A stretch of 7,546 nt of DNA from Anaerolineae bacterium (GTDB lineage: Bacteria > Chloroflexota > Anaerolineae > JAFGEY01): positions 1-7,546 of the forward strand of contig JAFGEY010000018.1 of NCBI GenBank assembly GCA_016931365.1, given 5' to 3'. The position numbers and the translations under genes were made by a program. Each line of letters opens with the position of its first letter. The first letter of the stretch is position 1. The notes below the pieces were generated by a model. The model made no database searches. It worked only from the letters and a program-made list of their open reading frames with translations, and was not told where the DNA came from. Positions 1-6,990 of this stretch are shown piece after piece.

Positions 1-2116
1 TGGATTCCTTACGTCTGGCCTTGATCGGCACGCCGTTTCGTCCTGCCTGCATCCTCGCCCAGACTTCAGGGGGCTGAATAGTTACGATTTTTGTGACAAA
101 AGCATCGTACGCTCCTCCATTGAAAGACCTGTCATAGACGCCGGGCGTCGTGGGCAGGTCGGCCGAGCTGGTAGCAGCCGCGAGATAGAGGCCACCCATG
201 GCTTGGGCGAACCCCATCCATGTCCAACTGCCTTGTGTTTCGTTGCCGCTGCCTCCCAGGTAGGTCCCATAGAGCAGGGTGCTCGCATCTTGATCCAGTT
301 GGACGATGAATATATCTCTTCCCCCTCCGTTGGCGGGCTGCAGCGGGAAGGCCGTGGGAAAGTCGGTAGAATCGGTGTAACCGGCGACGTAGGCTCTCCC
401 CGCGGCGTCGATGGCGGTCCCCAGCGAGCGGTCGTTGGCCGCGCCGCCGAGATAGGTGCTGTACAACAGGTCGCTGCCATCCGCGTTCAGTTTGGTCACC
501 ACGGCATCGTATTCGCCGCCGTGGAAGACCTGTTGCAGTGCGCCCGGCGTCGTGGGATAGTCGTCGGAACAGGTTTCACCTGCGAGATAGGCGTTCCCGG
601 CAGGATCGACTGCGATCTCGTGAAACGACTCTCCGCAATCGTCATCCGCGCCGCCGACGAACGTGCTGTAGATGAACTCGCTTCCGTCGGCGCTCAGCTT
701 GGTCACCGTGGCATCTGTGCTCACGTTGGTGTAGCAGTTGTCACACACTGTGTCGTAGGCCCCCGGCGTCGTGGGAAAGTCGGTCGAGTGGGTGTGGGCG
801 GCGAGGTAGGCGTTCCCCTCATCATCGACGGCGATCCCAGGATTCCCATCGTAACTCCAGCCGCCGAGGTAGGTGCTGTACACCAGAGAACTGCCGTCTG
901 GAGACAGTTTTGTCGCGAATAGATCTATGTACCCGCCGAAGGTTGTTTGGGCGGCGCCCGACGTCACGGGAAAGCCGCCGTATGTAGCTCCCCCAACATA
1001 GACACTCCCGGCGTCGTCTACCGCAATGTCATAGCTAGACTGGTCACTGTTCCCACCCAGGTAAGTGCTGTAGATCAGCGCGCCGCTGGCAGCATTCAGC
1101 TTCGCGACAAAAACATCCTGCCCGCCATTGTACGTCGTGTCGTAGGCGCCCGGTGTCACGGGGAAATTGGCAGACCGGGTGTCTCCTGTGATATAGATGT
1201 TGCCCTCTCCGTCCAGTGCAATTGCGGCTCCATAATCCTCACCGCTCCCGCCGAGGTAGGTGCTGTAGAGCAGGGCGCTGCCGTTGGCGCTCAACTTGGC
1301 CACGAATACATCGGTGTTGCCATTGTGCGAGCCGTCGTACGCGCCGGGTGTCGTGGGCAAGTTCGTCGAATCAGTGTCGCCGACGATGTAAATGTTGCCT
1401 TCGCCGTCGACGGCAAGGTGACGTGCATTGTCGGACCCACCGCCTCCGAAGAAGGTGCTGTAGGCCAACACAGCTGCATCGGCTGCTCGTAAATCAGTCG
1501 GAGACGAATCCAGCGCTTGATATCCAGCAACCAGCCCCAGATCGACCTGCTGCCCTTCTGGCTGCACAATCCAGGTTCGGCGGCTGATCATATTGCTCCA
1601 GGATGCTGTGAGCGTAATCGTATCCCCTGAAGAGACGCTCAGTGGCGCGGCGCTGAGATTGGCGCTAAAGAATGGCCTCCCTGACAGACCGCCGACAAGC
1701 GTCGTTCTATTTAGAATGCCATGTGCGCTTTCGATCTGGACATTGACTCCGGCTGTTGGTGCGTCATGATAGTAAATGTATCCATAGATGCAGCAAGCCG
1801 GCAATGGCTCGCCAGGCGGTGTGATGCCGATGCAGTCATGCGGCAATGGTTGATACGAGCCATTTGTAGTTATTTGTTCTGGCTCTTGTGGTCCGGGAGC
1901 ATGATCCAACTCGAAAATCGGGATCGTAGCTGGCGTCATCTCGGAAGCCACAATTGGCGGCGTGGATAAGGAAGGGATCAGCCCAACGGATAAAAGGCTC
2001 AAGACCAGTATGAAGGCCCACCACCAATTTCCTGACACTTTTCGACGACGACGCGCCTGTACATTGTGCAACCCATTGCGCAGATATGCGGCTGTAAGCC
2101 CAAGTTTCTCATCCAT
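1..2116 (-). CDS. Secreted SBBP-repeat (beta-propeller) protein, C-terminus cut by window edge
   Basis: The minus-strand frame is open from ATG 2116 to the window edge (705 codons, no stop), so the C-terminus is missing. The start is supported by AAAGGA at 2125-2130, 8 nt upstream. Residues 22-26 are RRRRK, followed by a hydrophobic stretch (about 31-50, WWWAFILVLSLLSVGLIPSL), a signal peptide or N-terminal anchor; VAS before E59 could be a cleavage site. Residues about 108-195 look like a small beta-sandwich domain of carboxypeptidase-regulatory or Ig type (weak call). From residue 219 there are seven SBBP repeats beginning YSTYLGG or a variant at residues 219, 284, 349, 413, 483, 552 and 616. 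Each carries IAVD-x2-GN, a G-x-T-x-S segment, P-x-TPGAYD and VxKL. After the seventh repeat the pattern stops and a different segment begins (VTIQPPEVWARM). SBBP repeats are known from exported beta-propellers; the ligand is unknown. It lies downstream of the CHAT gene, same strand, 363 nt away. Confidence 0.93.
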   Translation of the reverse strand, partial: MDEKLGLTAAYLRNGLHNVQARRRRKVSGNWWWAFILVLSLLSVGLIPSLSTPPIVASEMTPATIPIFELDHAPGPQEPEQITTNGSYQPLPHDCIGITPPGEPLPACCIYGYIYYHDAPTAGVNVQIESAHGILNRTTLVGGLSGRPFFSANLSAAPLSVSSGDTITLTASWSNMISRRTWIVQPEGQQVDLGLVAGYQALDSSPTDLRAADAAVLAYSTFFGGGGSDNARHLAVDGEGNIYIVGDTDSTNLPTTPGAYDGSHNGNTDVFVAKLSANGSALLYSTYLGGSGEDYGAAIALDGEGNIYITGDTRSANFPVTPGAYDTTYNGGQDVFVAKLNAASGALIYSTYLGGNSDQSSYDIAVDDAGSVYVGGATYGGFPVTSGAAQTTFGGYIDLFATKLSPDGSSLVYSTYLGGWSYDGNPGIAVDDEGNAYLAAHTHSTDFPTTPGAYDTVCDNCYTNVSTDATVTKLSADGSEFIYSTFVGGADDDCGESFHEIAVDPAGNAYLAGETCSDDYPTTPGALQQVFHGGEYDAVVTKLNADGSDLLYSTYLGGAANDRSLGTAIDAAGRAYVAGYTDSTDFPTAFPLQPANGGGRDIFIVQLDQDASTLLYGTYLGGSGNETQGSWTWMGFAQAMGGLYLAAATSSADLPTTPGVYDRSFNGGAYDAFVTKIVTIQPPEVWARMQAGRNGVPIKARRKES

Positions 2117-2124
2117 GATCGTTT

Positions 2125-2130
2125 TCCTTT
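2125..2130 (-). promoter_or_regulatory. Ribosome binding site of the SBBP gene
   Basis: AAAGGA on the minus strand, 8 nt before ATG 2116. It fixes the start of the SBBP protein, since the preceding minus-strand sequence in this frame does not look coding and the signal peptide follows directly. Confidence 0.6.
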
Positions 2131-2324
2131 CTTGCCCACTGCATCGGATACACTCGATTCTTGCTTTATTGAACGACCAGAGTTCGATTTTTCCGAGTCG
2201 AATTTCAAGAATTGGATCAGGTTTTCGATTTTGGGAACCGTTTCTGAAGCGCTTTTGTGGAAAAGCTCCAAGTCAGAGGATCTTTTCGGGTAACTGCTCA
2301 CCCTGGCTCAGACAAGAGCGGAAT

Positions 2325-2340
2325 CCCGAACTTGTTCGGG
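2325..2340. repeat. Hairpin in left arm of the MITE
   Basis: CCCGAACTTGTTCGGG, a perfect 7-bp stem with a 2-nt centre, 35 nt in from the left tip of the element. No T-run follows on either strand, so it is not called a terminator. Confidence 0.7.
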
Positions 2341-2370
2341 CAGAATTGACTATGCAAGATAGGCCGATAA

Positions 2371-2388
2371 CCCCCAACAAGTTGGGGG
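2371..2388. repeat. Hairpin in right arm of the MITE
   Basis: CCCCCAACAAGTTGGGGG, a perfect 8-bp stem with a 2-nt centre, 34 nt in from the right tip. Read from its own end it matches the left hairpin except at a stem pair where G-C has become C-G, which keeps the pairing. Transcripts leaving the CHAT gene would form it, but TTATCGG follows rather than a U-run, so termination is not assumed. Confidence 0.7.
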
Positions 2389-2479
2389 ATCCACACAAAA
2401 ATGACCTGGCCTGAGCAGTTACCTTTTCGGAACGATGAGGTTGGGGTATGTTTGCCACAGCGGTTCACAACCGGTATGT

Positions 2480-5329
2480 CTAGATCGGTTTTTTCAGAAC
2501 CTGAAACCCGGCCCAGAAAAATGGGTGCTCGTATTCATGCATTGTGGCCAGTTGCGCTTGCCGTAATGCGGCAGCAACCTGGTGGCCCTTCCGCAATGCG
2601 TTGTAGAAATGGACCATCAATTTGCTCGTCGAAGCGTCATCGACGCTCCACTGGCTGACAACCAGTTGTTTGGCCCCTGCTTTGAAGAAGCCTCGTGCAA
2701 GTCCAAGCAAGTCGCTCCCCCGGCTTTGGCTGAGACCGGTCTCACATGCACTCAGGGTGACCAAATCGGCATTTGGCATTTGCCAGGTTTCCAGATCGTA
2801 TGCCGTCAACCAGCCATCCGACAGGCGTACAGACGAAAACAACGGTGCGTCGGATCGGAACACGCCATGTGTAGCCAGGTGAAGCAACGAACAGCTTCGG
2901 GCTGCTGCTCGTGCCTGGTCTATGGTTGCGTCCGTTTCGGCGAACAACTGCGCATGACCCAATATTGTTGAGACGTTCTTGCCTTCATCCAGAGTATGTG
3001 ACAACTGGCCGGCGCCGGAAAAGGCAACAACAACGGGTTCAGCAAACAGATCGCCTGGCGCCCGCTCTGCATCTTCAGTTCGAACCAATATGCCAGATAG
3101 GTAAGTCAGATCATATCTTTCTACCAGGTATTCTGCTGTATCCTCTTCCTCGGATATTTCGGTGAGCGCAGAAAAAGGCACCGACCACAAAAAATCGTGC
3201 GGAGCGATCCATACCTGGCGACGCTGTTTCAGATAAGGCCGTAGAGGGATAACAAGATGCTGGCTTAACGCACCGAGAATTTCACGCGCTTCATCACAAA
3301 GTGGAGATAGCTGTGTGGAAGAGTCCGAGGCTAGCATTTCATATGCATACTCGATGTTGAATTGCCAACGCCAGATGAGCTGTTTGATCGCATCCAGCGG
3401 GGCCAACGTCTCAAAAGCGTATCGTTCGGAATCGATGATACAAACCAGCACGACCTGGTCTGTGCAATAATAGTCGAGCAGGATAGCATCTTGAGGTATG
3501 TGCGACTGTACGGCCTTGAGAGATGGAATGGGCGTCAGGGCGAGAAGCGGGCTATTGACACGCCGCATTTGTGCAATTTGTCTTTCCAGGCCGCAGAGTT
3601 CTGTCCAATAGTCGCCACTGTTCCTGCCACGCAGCTCATCTTCATCATCAGGTCTGTTCAGACGATTGTAGAGCCAGTGCCATTTTTGCTTCAATGCTTT
3701 TAATTCTTCTTGTTCTGCATGCTCTTGGGTTTCCAATGTCACAAAGTCACGCCAGATTCCGCTTTTAGACTGCTCGATATGGCGAAAGGCATCTTCTTTT
3801 TGCATCAAAGCGAGCGCGACGCGTACTGCACGCTGGTAAACCGGCAATTTGTCGTCCATAAAGCCGGCGCGAAATTCGTCGATCCCCAGGATGTGCTGAA
3901 TCGTTTCGAGGTGATCGATGGCCTGACTGTAGCGGGCCAAGGCTTGTTCCAGATTTCCTCGCGCCTCGTCTATGCGCCCCAGACCGTCGTATGCCCACCA
4001 TGCCAATGAAGGCATCTGCGCAAGATGTGTCAGGGCTTTGGCATAGTGCGTTTGTGCTTGTTCAAGGTCGTTGGCATCGAACGCGCAGTCTGCCAGGACC
4101 AGTTCTGCATGAGCCAGGTGCAAGATCAAATTGTGGCCTGCCAGTGTCGTTCTCGCCTGTTCGGCAACTTGCATAGCCGTTTCTCGTTGACCCATTTCAC
4201 GCAGGCAAATGGCACATTCGAGATCGAGCAATGCCACCTCAACCTCGGCGTCTTGCTCCAAGAAGAATGTTCGGGCCTCACGAAAGCCATTCAATGCGTC
4301 AGCCAGGTGCCCCAATTTTCGAGCCGCAACAGCGCGATTCCCCGTCGCAAGTGCTACATAACGCGGCATTGTATGCGCTTCCAGAACCGCGCGGGCTTCC
4401 GATGCAATGTCCTGGGCTTCTGGCAGCAAGTTCAGCGACACAAGATCGTAGGTTTTGTACAGGTCGGTGACAGCGACGTCGGTCTCGACGCCAAGTTCTT
4501 GGAATACCTGGCGTGCTTGATCGTAGGTTTTCAAAGCTTCGCGGTAGCGCCCCTGGCGGGAAAGAAGCGTTGCTCGATTCAGATCGGCGCGGGCAGCAGG
4601 AAGTGCTTGCTGCTCTTGCTCCAGAACGGCACTGGCGTGCTGTAACAGCGTTTCCGCCTCTCGAAAACGGTCCAGGCAGACAAGCACACGTGCCCGGTTG
4701 ATGTCCATTCGCGCCATCTGGGTTTGATTTTGCAGCTTGTCAAAAATAGCTCTTCCGCGTTCATAAGCTGCTAATGCATCATCGTAATGCCCCAGCAGCC
4801 GGCAAATACTCCCTACATTCATTTCCAAAGTGGCCATATAATGCGTCTGCGCCCACGGCTGTAAAGCGTTTCGTGCTTTATCAGCCATATCCAGTGCTTC
4901 CTGATAACGTCCCAGGTTATTCAACATGGCGACCATATTGCTCTGCAAGCGTGCCAGAGCAAGCTGTTCCTGGCTGTGTTCGCGATAAATGGCGTGAGCC
5001 CGAGTGTATGCCGCCAAAGCCTGGTTGTATTCTCCCAGATAAGCCCACGCATTGCCCTGTGTCCACCTGGCTACAGCTTCAGCCAATGGCTCCGAGGATA
5101 GAGAAGCTGCCTGCAATGCAGCCTCGGCAATTTCCAACGATCTTTTGGGCCGCTGCATCAACAGTGCGTCTGCCTCGGTTTTGGATTCTTCTATACGAGC
5201 GAGTGCTAGTTCGTCACGGTGTTGATCCAGCCATTGTTGGCGTTCCGTGTCGTCTTGGCACTCGAACCATTGTCGTATCAGTTGTTCAAGTGCTGTTTTG
5301 TCTTGGTTCTCTTCGCCAATGTTGTTCAT
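2480..5329 (-). CDS. TPR-CHAT protein (caspase-like peptidase with TPR repeats)
   Basis: A 949-residue protein. Residues 1-85 are a charged helical lead-in. Residues about 90-478 hold roughly ten TPR-like helix pairs at about 40-residue spacing (for example GNAWAYLGEYNQALAAYTRA and LNNLGRYQEALDMADKAR). A linker of about 480-680 includes a charged, coiled-coil-like stretch (535-590). The C-terminal CHAT domain (about 680-945) has both expected catalytic residues: His821 in LLHLATHG and Cys862 in TLSACETG. It also has the family's SQWSVDDAST and closing HPFFWAGF segments, so the peptidase should be active. No signal peptide or membrane segment is seen; it is probably cytoplasmic. The start at 5329 is preferred because it forms an ATGA overlap with the upstream stop and has AGGTGA 7 nt before it; an ATG at 5371 would add 14 residues but has no clear ribosome site. 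CHAT proteins are known effectors of proteolytic signalling and defence. The substrate here is unknown; the neighbouring zinc-finger protein is an obvious candidate. Confidence 0.95.
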   Translation of the reverse strand: MNNIGEENQDKTALEQLIRQWFECQDDTERQQWLDQHRDELALARIEESKTEADALLMQRPKRSLEIAEAALQAASLSSEPLAEAVARWTQGNAWAYLGEYNQALAAYTRAHAIYREHSQEQLALARLQSNMVAMLNNLGRYQEALDMADKARNALQPWAQTHYMATLEMNVGSICRLLGHYDDALAAYERGRAIFDKLQNQTQMARMDINRARVLVCLDRFREAETLLQHASAVLEQEQQALPAARADLNRATLLSRQGRYREALKTYDQARQVFQELGVETDVAVTDLYKTYDLVSLNLLPEAQDIASEARAVLEAHTMPRYVALATGNRAVAARKLGHLADALNGFREARTFFLEQDAEVEVALLDLECAICLREMGQRETAMQVAEQARTTLAGHNLILHLAHAELVLADCAFDANDLEQAQTHYAKALTHLAQMPSLAWWAYDGLGRIDEARGNLEQALARYSQAIDHLETIQHILGIDEFRAGFMDDKLPVYQRAVRVALALMQKEDAFRHIEQSKSGIWRDFVTLETQEHAEQEELKALKQKWHWLYNRLNRPDDEDELRGRNSGDYWTELCGLERQIAQMRRVNSPLLALTPIPSLKAVQSHIPQDAILLDYYCTDQVVLVCIIDSERYAFETLAPLDAIKQLIWRWQFNIEYAYEMLASDSSTQLSPLCDEAREILGALSQHLVIPLRPYLKQRRQVWIAPHDFLWSVPFSALTEISEEEDTAEYLVERYDLTYLSGILVRTEDAERAPGDLFAEPVVVAFSGAGQLSHTLDEGKNVSTILGHAQLFAETDATIDQARAAARSCSLLHLATHGVFRSDAPLFSSVRLSDGWLTAYDLETWQMPNADLVTLSACETGLSQSRGSDLLGLARGFFKAGAKQLVVSQWSVDDASTSKLMVHFYNALRKGHQVAAALRQAQLATMHEYEHPFFWAGFQVLKKPI

Positions 5330-6045
5330 TGGACCGTCACCTGTTTGATCAACAACGCTTTGCCGTGCCATTCTAAACCAATGTCGTACTCGCCAGGTTC
5401 CACGTCATAGAACGCAAATGCGTTCCTTTTGTCAAGCACACTGGCCCAGGCCTCTTGCTGGCGCATCAACCAGACTGCGCAGGCAGTATTGGGCAAATCC
5501 TTTTGCGCTTCAGTTGAAACACGCCCCATCACGGTCCGATATCCTCTGCTATAACCAGGTTTTACATTGACAAAAACATCGAGTGGGTGTGCCAATGCAG
5601 CATCTTGGATATAAAAGCGCTGCATCGCCGGCGACGTGCCTCGCAAGGATGCCAGCTCTGGGCGACAGGCAGGTACAAGTACCGCTTCGATCACATCGAC
5701 TGCTTGCTGCAACTTTTCAAGCAATGAGGGCCGCTCTTCATCTTGCGCCAGGACGATGAGTTCCTGTGCGCAGTGGGCACATTTTCGGATATGTTTGGAT
5801 ACGATGAGTCTTTCACTAGCCGACAAAAGCCCGAGCTGGTAGAGTCCTAATTGTTCTGGTGCAGGACAATCGTGGCGGTAGAATATTGCTTTTAGCTTGG
5901 CGGCCACACGTCGCCGCTCTTTTACCTGGGCCGCACAATAAGAACAGCGCTCCAAGTGAGTTTGTACCTGGACGTTTTCTTCGCCATCAATGAAAGCTTG
6001 TAACGCACCTTCTTCAAGTTCTAGAGGATCAACACATTCATCCAT
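5326..6045 (-). CDS. Tandem zinc-finger (zf-HC2/ZAS-like) putative soluble anti-sigma factor
   Basis: A 239-residue protein with two copies of an anti-sigma type zinc-binding pattern. The first is C4-x25-H30-x3-C34-x2-C37 (HLERCSYC); the second is C60-x24-H85-x3-C89-x2-C92 (HIRKCAHC). The second is preceded by a typical LGLYQLGLLSASER helix. ZAS domains are known to bind and hold ECF sigma factors. Unlike many such proteins it has no membrane segment. Residues about 95-145 form a linker, and about 150-239 look like a beta-sandwich ending VEPGEYDIGLEW, possibly a sensing or protein-binding domain (inference). The ATG at 6045 is chosen because AAAAGGA (6052-6058) is 6 nt upstream; a TTG at 6048 would be only 3 nt from it. 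The gene lies 86 nt after the sigma gene and overlaps the CHAT gene by 4 nt, fitting a sigma/anti-sigma pair whose third partner is the CHAT protein. It could instead be a regulator of CHAT activity. Confidence 0.82.
   Translation of the reverse strand: MDECVDPLELEEGALQAFIDGEENVQVQTHLERCSYCAAQVKERRRVAAKLKAIFYRHDCPAPEQLGLYQLGLLSASERLIVSKHIRKCAHCAQELIVLAQDEERPSLLEKLQQAVDVIEAVLVPACRPELASLRGTSPAMQRFYIQDAALAHPLDVFVNVKPGYSRGYRTVMGRVSTEAQKDLPNTACAVWLMRQQEAWASVLDKRNAFAFYDVEPGEYDIGLEWHGKALLIKQVTVQ
5337..5342 (-). promoter_or_regulatory. Ribosome binding site deciding the CHAT start
   Basis: AGGTGA on the minus strand lies inside the end of the zinc-finger gene, 7 nt before ATG 5329. Together with the 4-base ATGA overlap it favours translational coupling and the shorter CHAT protein over the in-frame ATG at 5371. 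Confidence 0.6.
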
Positions 6046-6051
6046 CAAGTT

Positions 6052-6058
6052 TCCTTTT
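6052..6058 (-). promoter_or_regulatory. Ribosome binding site of the zinc-finger gene
   Basis: AAAAGGA on the minus strand, 6 nt before ATG 6045. The spacing rules out the TTG three bases further upstream as the start. Confidence 0.6.
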
Positions 6059-6131
6059 CGGACTATTTGGGATGGATCTCATCCACACCTACCAGAATAA
6101 ACGCAGTTTACACTTATTTTCCGAGGTCGGC

Positions 6132-6794
6132 TTATTGCCCCAAGTTTCGAAGAAAAGGATCTTGGCTTACTCTGAGGATAATTCGCTCTTTGATCCGGCT
6201 GACTTGACGGGCCGTGGCAAACCGGTCTGGATACCGTTTTGCGATTTCGGCCGGCCTAAAATCGAGTTCGAAGCTCAGGTAAACGACCAGTTTTTCATCT
6301 TCGTCCTGTAAACGACCACGGACATGATCAACAAGCTGCTGTATGACCATATTTTCCAAAACCCTGGCTTCCGATGTATTGCTTGCGCCGTCACGATCCG
6401 AAGAAAAGGCGTCAATGATCAATGACTCCCGTCCCTGTTTTCTCATCATATCAATTTCAACAGATCTTGTGCATTTTTTCAGATAAGCCAACAAGGTCGC
6501 GATGTTGGCGAATCTCGAAAACCGGCTTGCATCAACTGCCCGCGCAAATTTCTCGAACGCAGACTGGACAACATCTTGGGAATCTTGATGTTCAATGTGG
6601 CTCCAATGGCGCACCAGCCCTTGATATTGATGGTAGATGGCTTCCCACGCATCCTGGCATCTCTCGACAATGGCGCGTCTGAATAGCTCGTAGCAGGCGC
6701 TCACTGAGTTAGGATTTTCTTGCATTCTTGTGTCTGCCGTTTCAGCTTGGCACTGAACTGCCAGTTCTTGAACACTTGGATGGGGAGCGTTCAT
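6132..6794 (-). CDS. Sigma-70 family (ECF-like) RNA polymerase sigma factor
   Basis: A 220-residue cytoplasmic protein. A region-2-like segment at about 45-125 contains AWEAIYHQYQGLVRHW, DSQDVVQSAFEKFARAV and a helix ending IDMMRKQGRE, resembling the core-binding and -10-recognition helices of sigma-70 proteins. A region-4-like helix-turn-helix lies at about 160-208 (LSFELDFRPAEIAKRYPD, then ATARQVSRIKERIILRV). The linker between is short, as in ECF factors that lack region 3. About 40 residues precede region 2, longer than in many ECF factors. ATG 6794 is chosen because GGAAAG (6803-6808) lies 8 nt upstream; the frame stays open to a TTG at 6902, but that extension (HSPHSLTP and so on) looks noncoding. 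It is the first gene of the cluster and is followed by the putative anti-sigma gene, the usual order for an ECF pair. It probably drives its own cluster and other targets; its promoter motif is unknown. Confidence 0.87.
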   Translation of the reverse strand: MNAPHPSVQELAVQCQAETADTRMQENPNSVSACYELFRRAIVERCQDAWEAIYHQYQGLVRHWSHIEHQDSQDVVQSAFEKFARAVDASRFSRFANIATLLAYLKKCTRSVEIDMMRKQGRESLIIDAFSSDRDGASNTSEARVLENMVIQQLVDHVRGRLQDEDEKLVVYLSFELDFRPAEIAKRYPDRFATARQVSRIKERIILRVSQDPFLRNLGQ

Positions 6795-6802
6795 CGCTAC
6801 AA

Positions 6803-6808
6803 CTTTCC
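6803..6808 (-). promoter_or_regulatory. Ribosome binding site of the sigma gene
   Basis: GGAAAG on the minus strand, 8 nt before ATG 6794. It is not the strongest ribosome site but is the only one suitably placed, and it decides against the TTG at 6902. Confidence 0.5.
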
Positions 6809-6933
6809 AGGCAATCCTGCATATCTTGGACAAAATGCGCTGCGGTGTTAGAGAGTGGGGTGAATGTGGAATGAGTATTCGATGGTCAGATGCAAAACGC
6901 AAATCACAGCAATAATTTCGGTGAATTGCGCCG

Positions 6934-6962
6934 ATTGTATATCAAGAAGGTAATTTTGCCAA
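6934..6962 (-). promoter_or_regulatory. Candidate housekeeping promoter of the sigma/zinc-finger/CHAT cluster
   Basis: On the minus strand, TTGGCA (6962-6957) and TACAAT (6939-6934) are separated by exactly 17 nt. Each differs from the sigma-70 consensus at one base. The predicted start would be near 6927, leaving a leader of about 130 nt before the sigma ATG. The surrounding sequence is AT-rich. If correct, the cluster has basal transcription by the main sigma factor, with any autoregulated ECF promoter still to be found. No transcript data exist here. Confidence 0.5.
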
Positions 6963-6972
6963 TTGCTGGCAA
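6956..6972. promoter_or_regulatory. Palindrome over the -35, possible operator
   Basis: TTGCCAATTGCTGGCAA: two perfect 6-bp half-sites separated by 5 nt, covering the -35 of the candidate promoter. The position is right for a repressor that blocks polymerase. No regulator gene of a recognised DNA-binding family other than the sigma factor is in the window, so the binding protein is unknown. A chance palindrome is possible. Confidence 0.3.
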
Positions 6973-6990
6973 GAGATGTAAATCGTTATA

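Larger units (their letters stand above)
2282..2430. mobile_element. MITE-like element (2290-2422) with 8-bp target-site duplication, IS66-like ends
   Basis: A 133-bp noncoding element lies between the CHAT and SBBP genes. Its ends are perfect 11-bp inverted repeats, GTAACTGCTCA at 2290-2300 and TGAGCAGTTAC at 2412-2422. It is flanked on both sides by the direct repeat CTTTTCGG (2282-2289 and 2423-2430), as expected for an 8-bp target-site duplication. Each arm holds a perfect hairpin at almost the same distance from its tip (35 and 34 nt). IS66-family elements are known to have ends starting GTAA and to make 8-bp duplications, so a nonautonomous IS66-type element is the best guess. No transposase is encoded. 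The intact duplication suggests a fairly recent insertion. It sits about 170 bp upstream of the SBBP start and could separate that gene from CHAT transcription. Confidence 0.78.

Noticed and set aside
82..480. Minus-strand open frame of 132 codons
   Set aside because: It is in a different frame from the seven YSTYLGG motifs, and low-complexity Pro/Thr/Ser/Arg content marks it as a shadow.
203..1492. Two long plus-strand open frames (203-922 and 947-1492)
   Set aside because: They are antisense to the SBBP repeats; their periodic VGAVxQxAA-type sequence is the complement of the repeat codons, and the minus frame shows clear SBBP motifs throughout.
1999..2301. Minus-strand open frame of 100 codons crossing the SBBP start
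   Set aside because: It is out of frame with the SBBP protein, overlaps its signal-peptide coding region and begins inside the MITE; there is no recognisable domain.
2422..2431. CCTTTTCGGA shared by the MITE flank and the zinc-finger ribosome site (6053-6062)
   Set aside because: A 10-bp match that includes a purine-rich ribosome-site sequence is easily chance; no further similarity surrounds it.
2461..2490. Inverted repeats CGGTT/AACCG near the CHAT stop followed by a T-run
   Set aside because: The T-run is on the plus strand, the wrong direction for CHAT transcripts, and it lies partly inside the CHAT coding sequence; the 5-bp stems are weak.
6046..6131. GGATG/CATCC hairpin between the sigma and zinc-finger genes
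   Set aside because: A 5-bp stem without a T-run is too weak to call as a terminator or attenuator.
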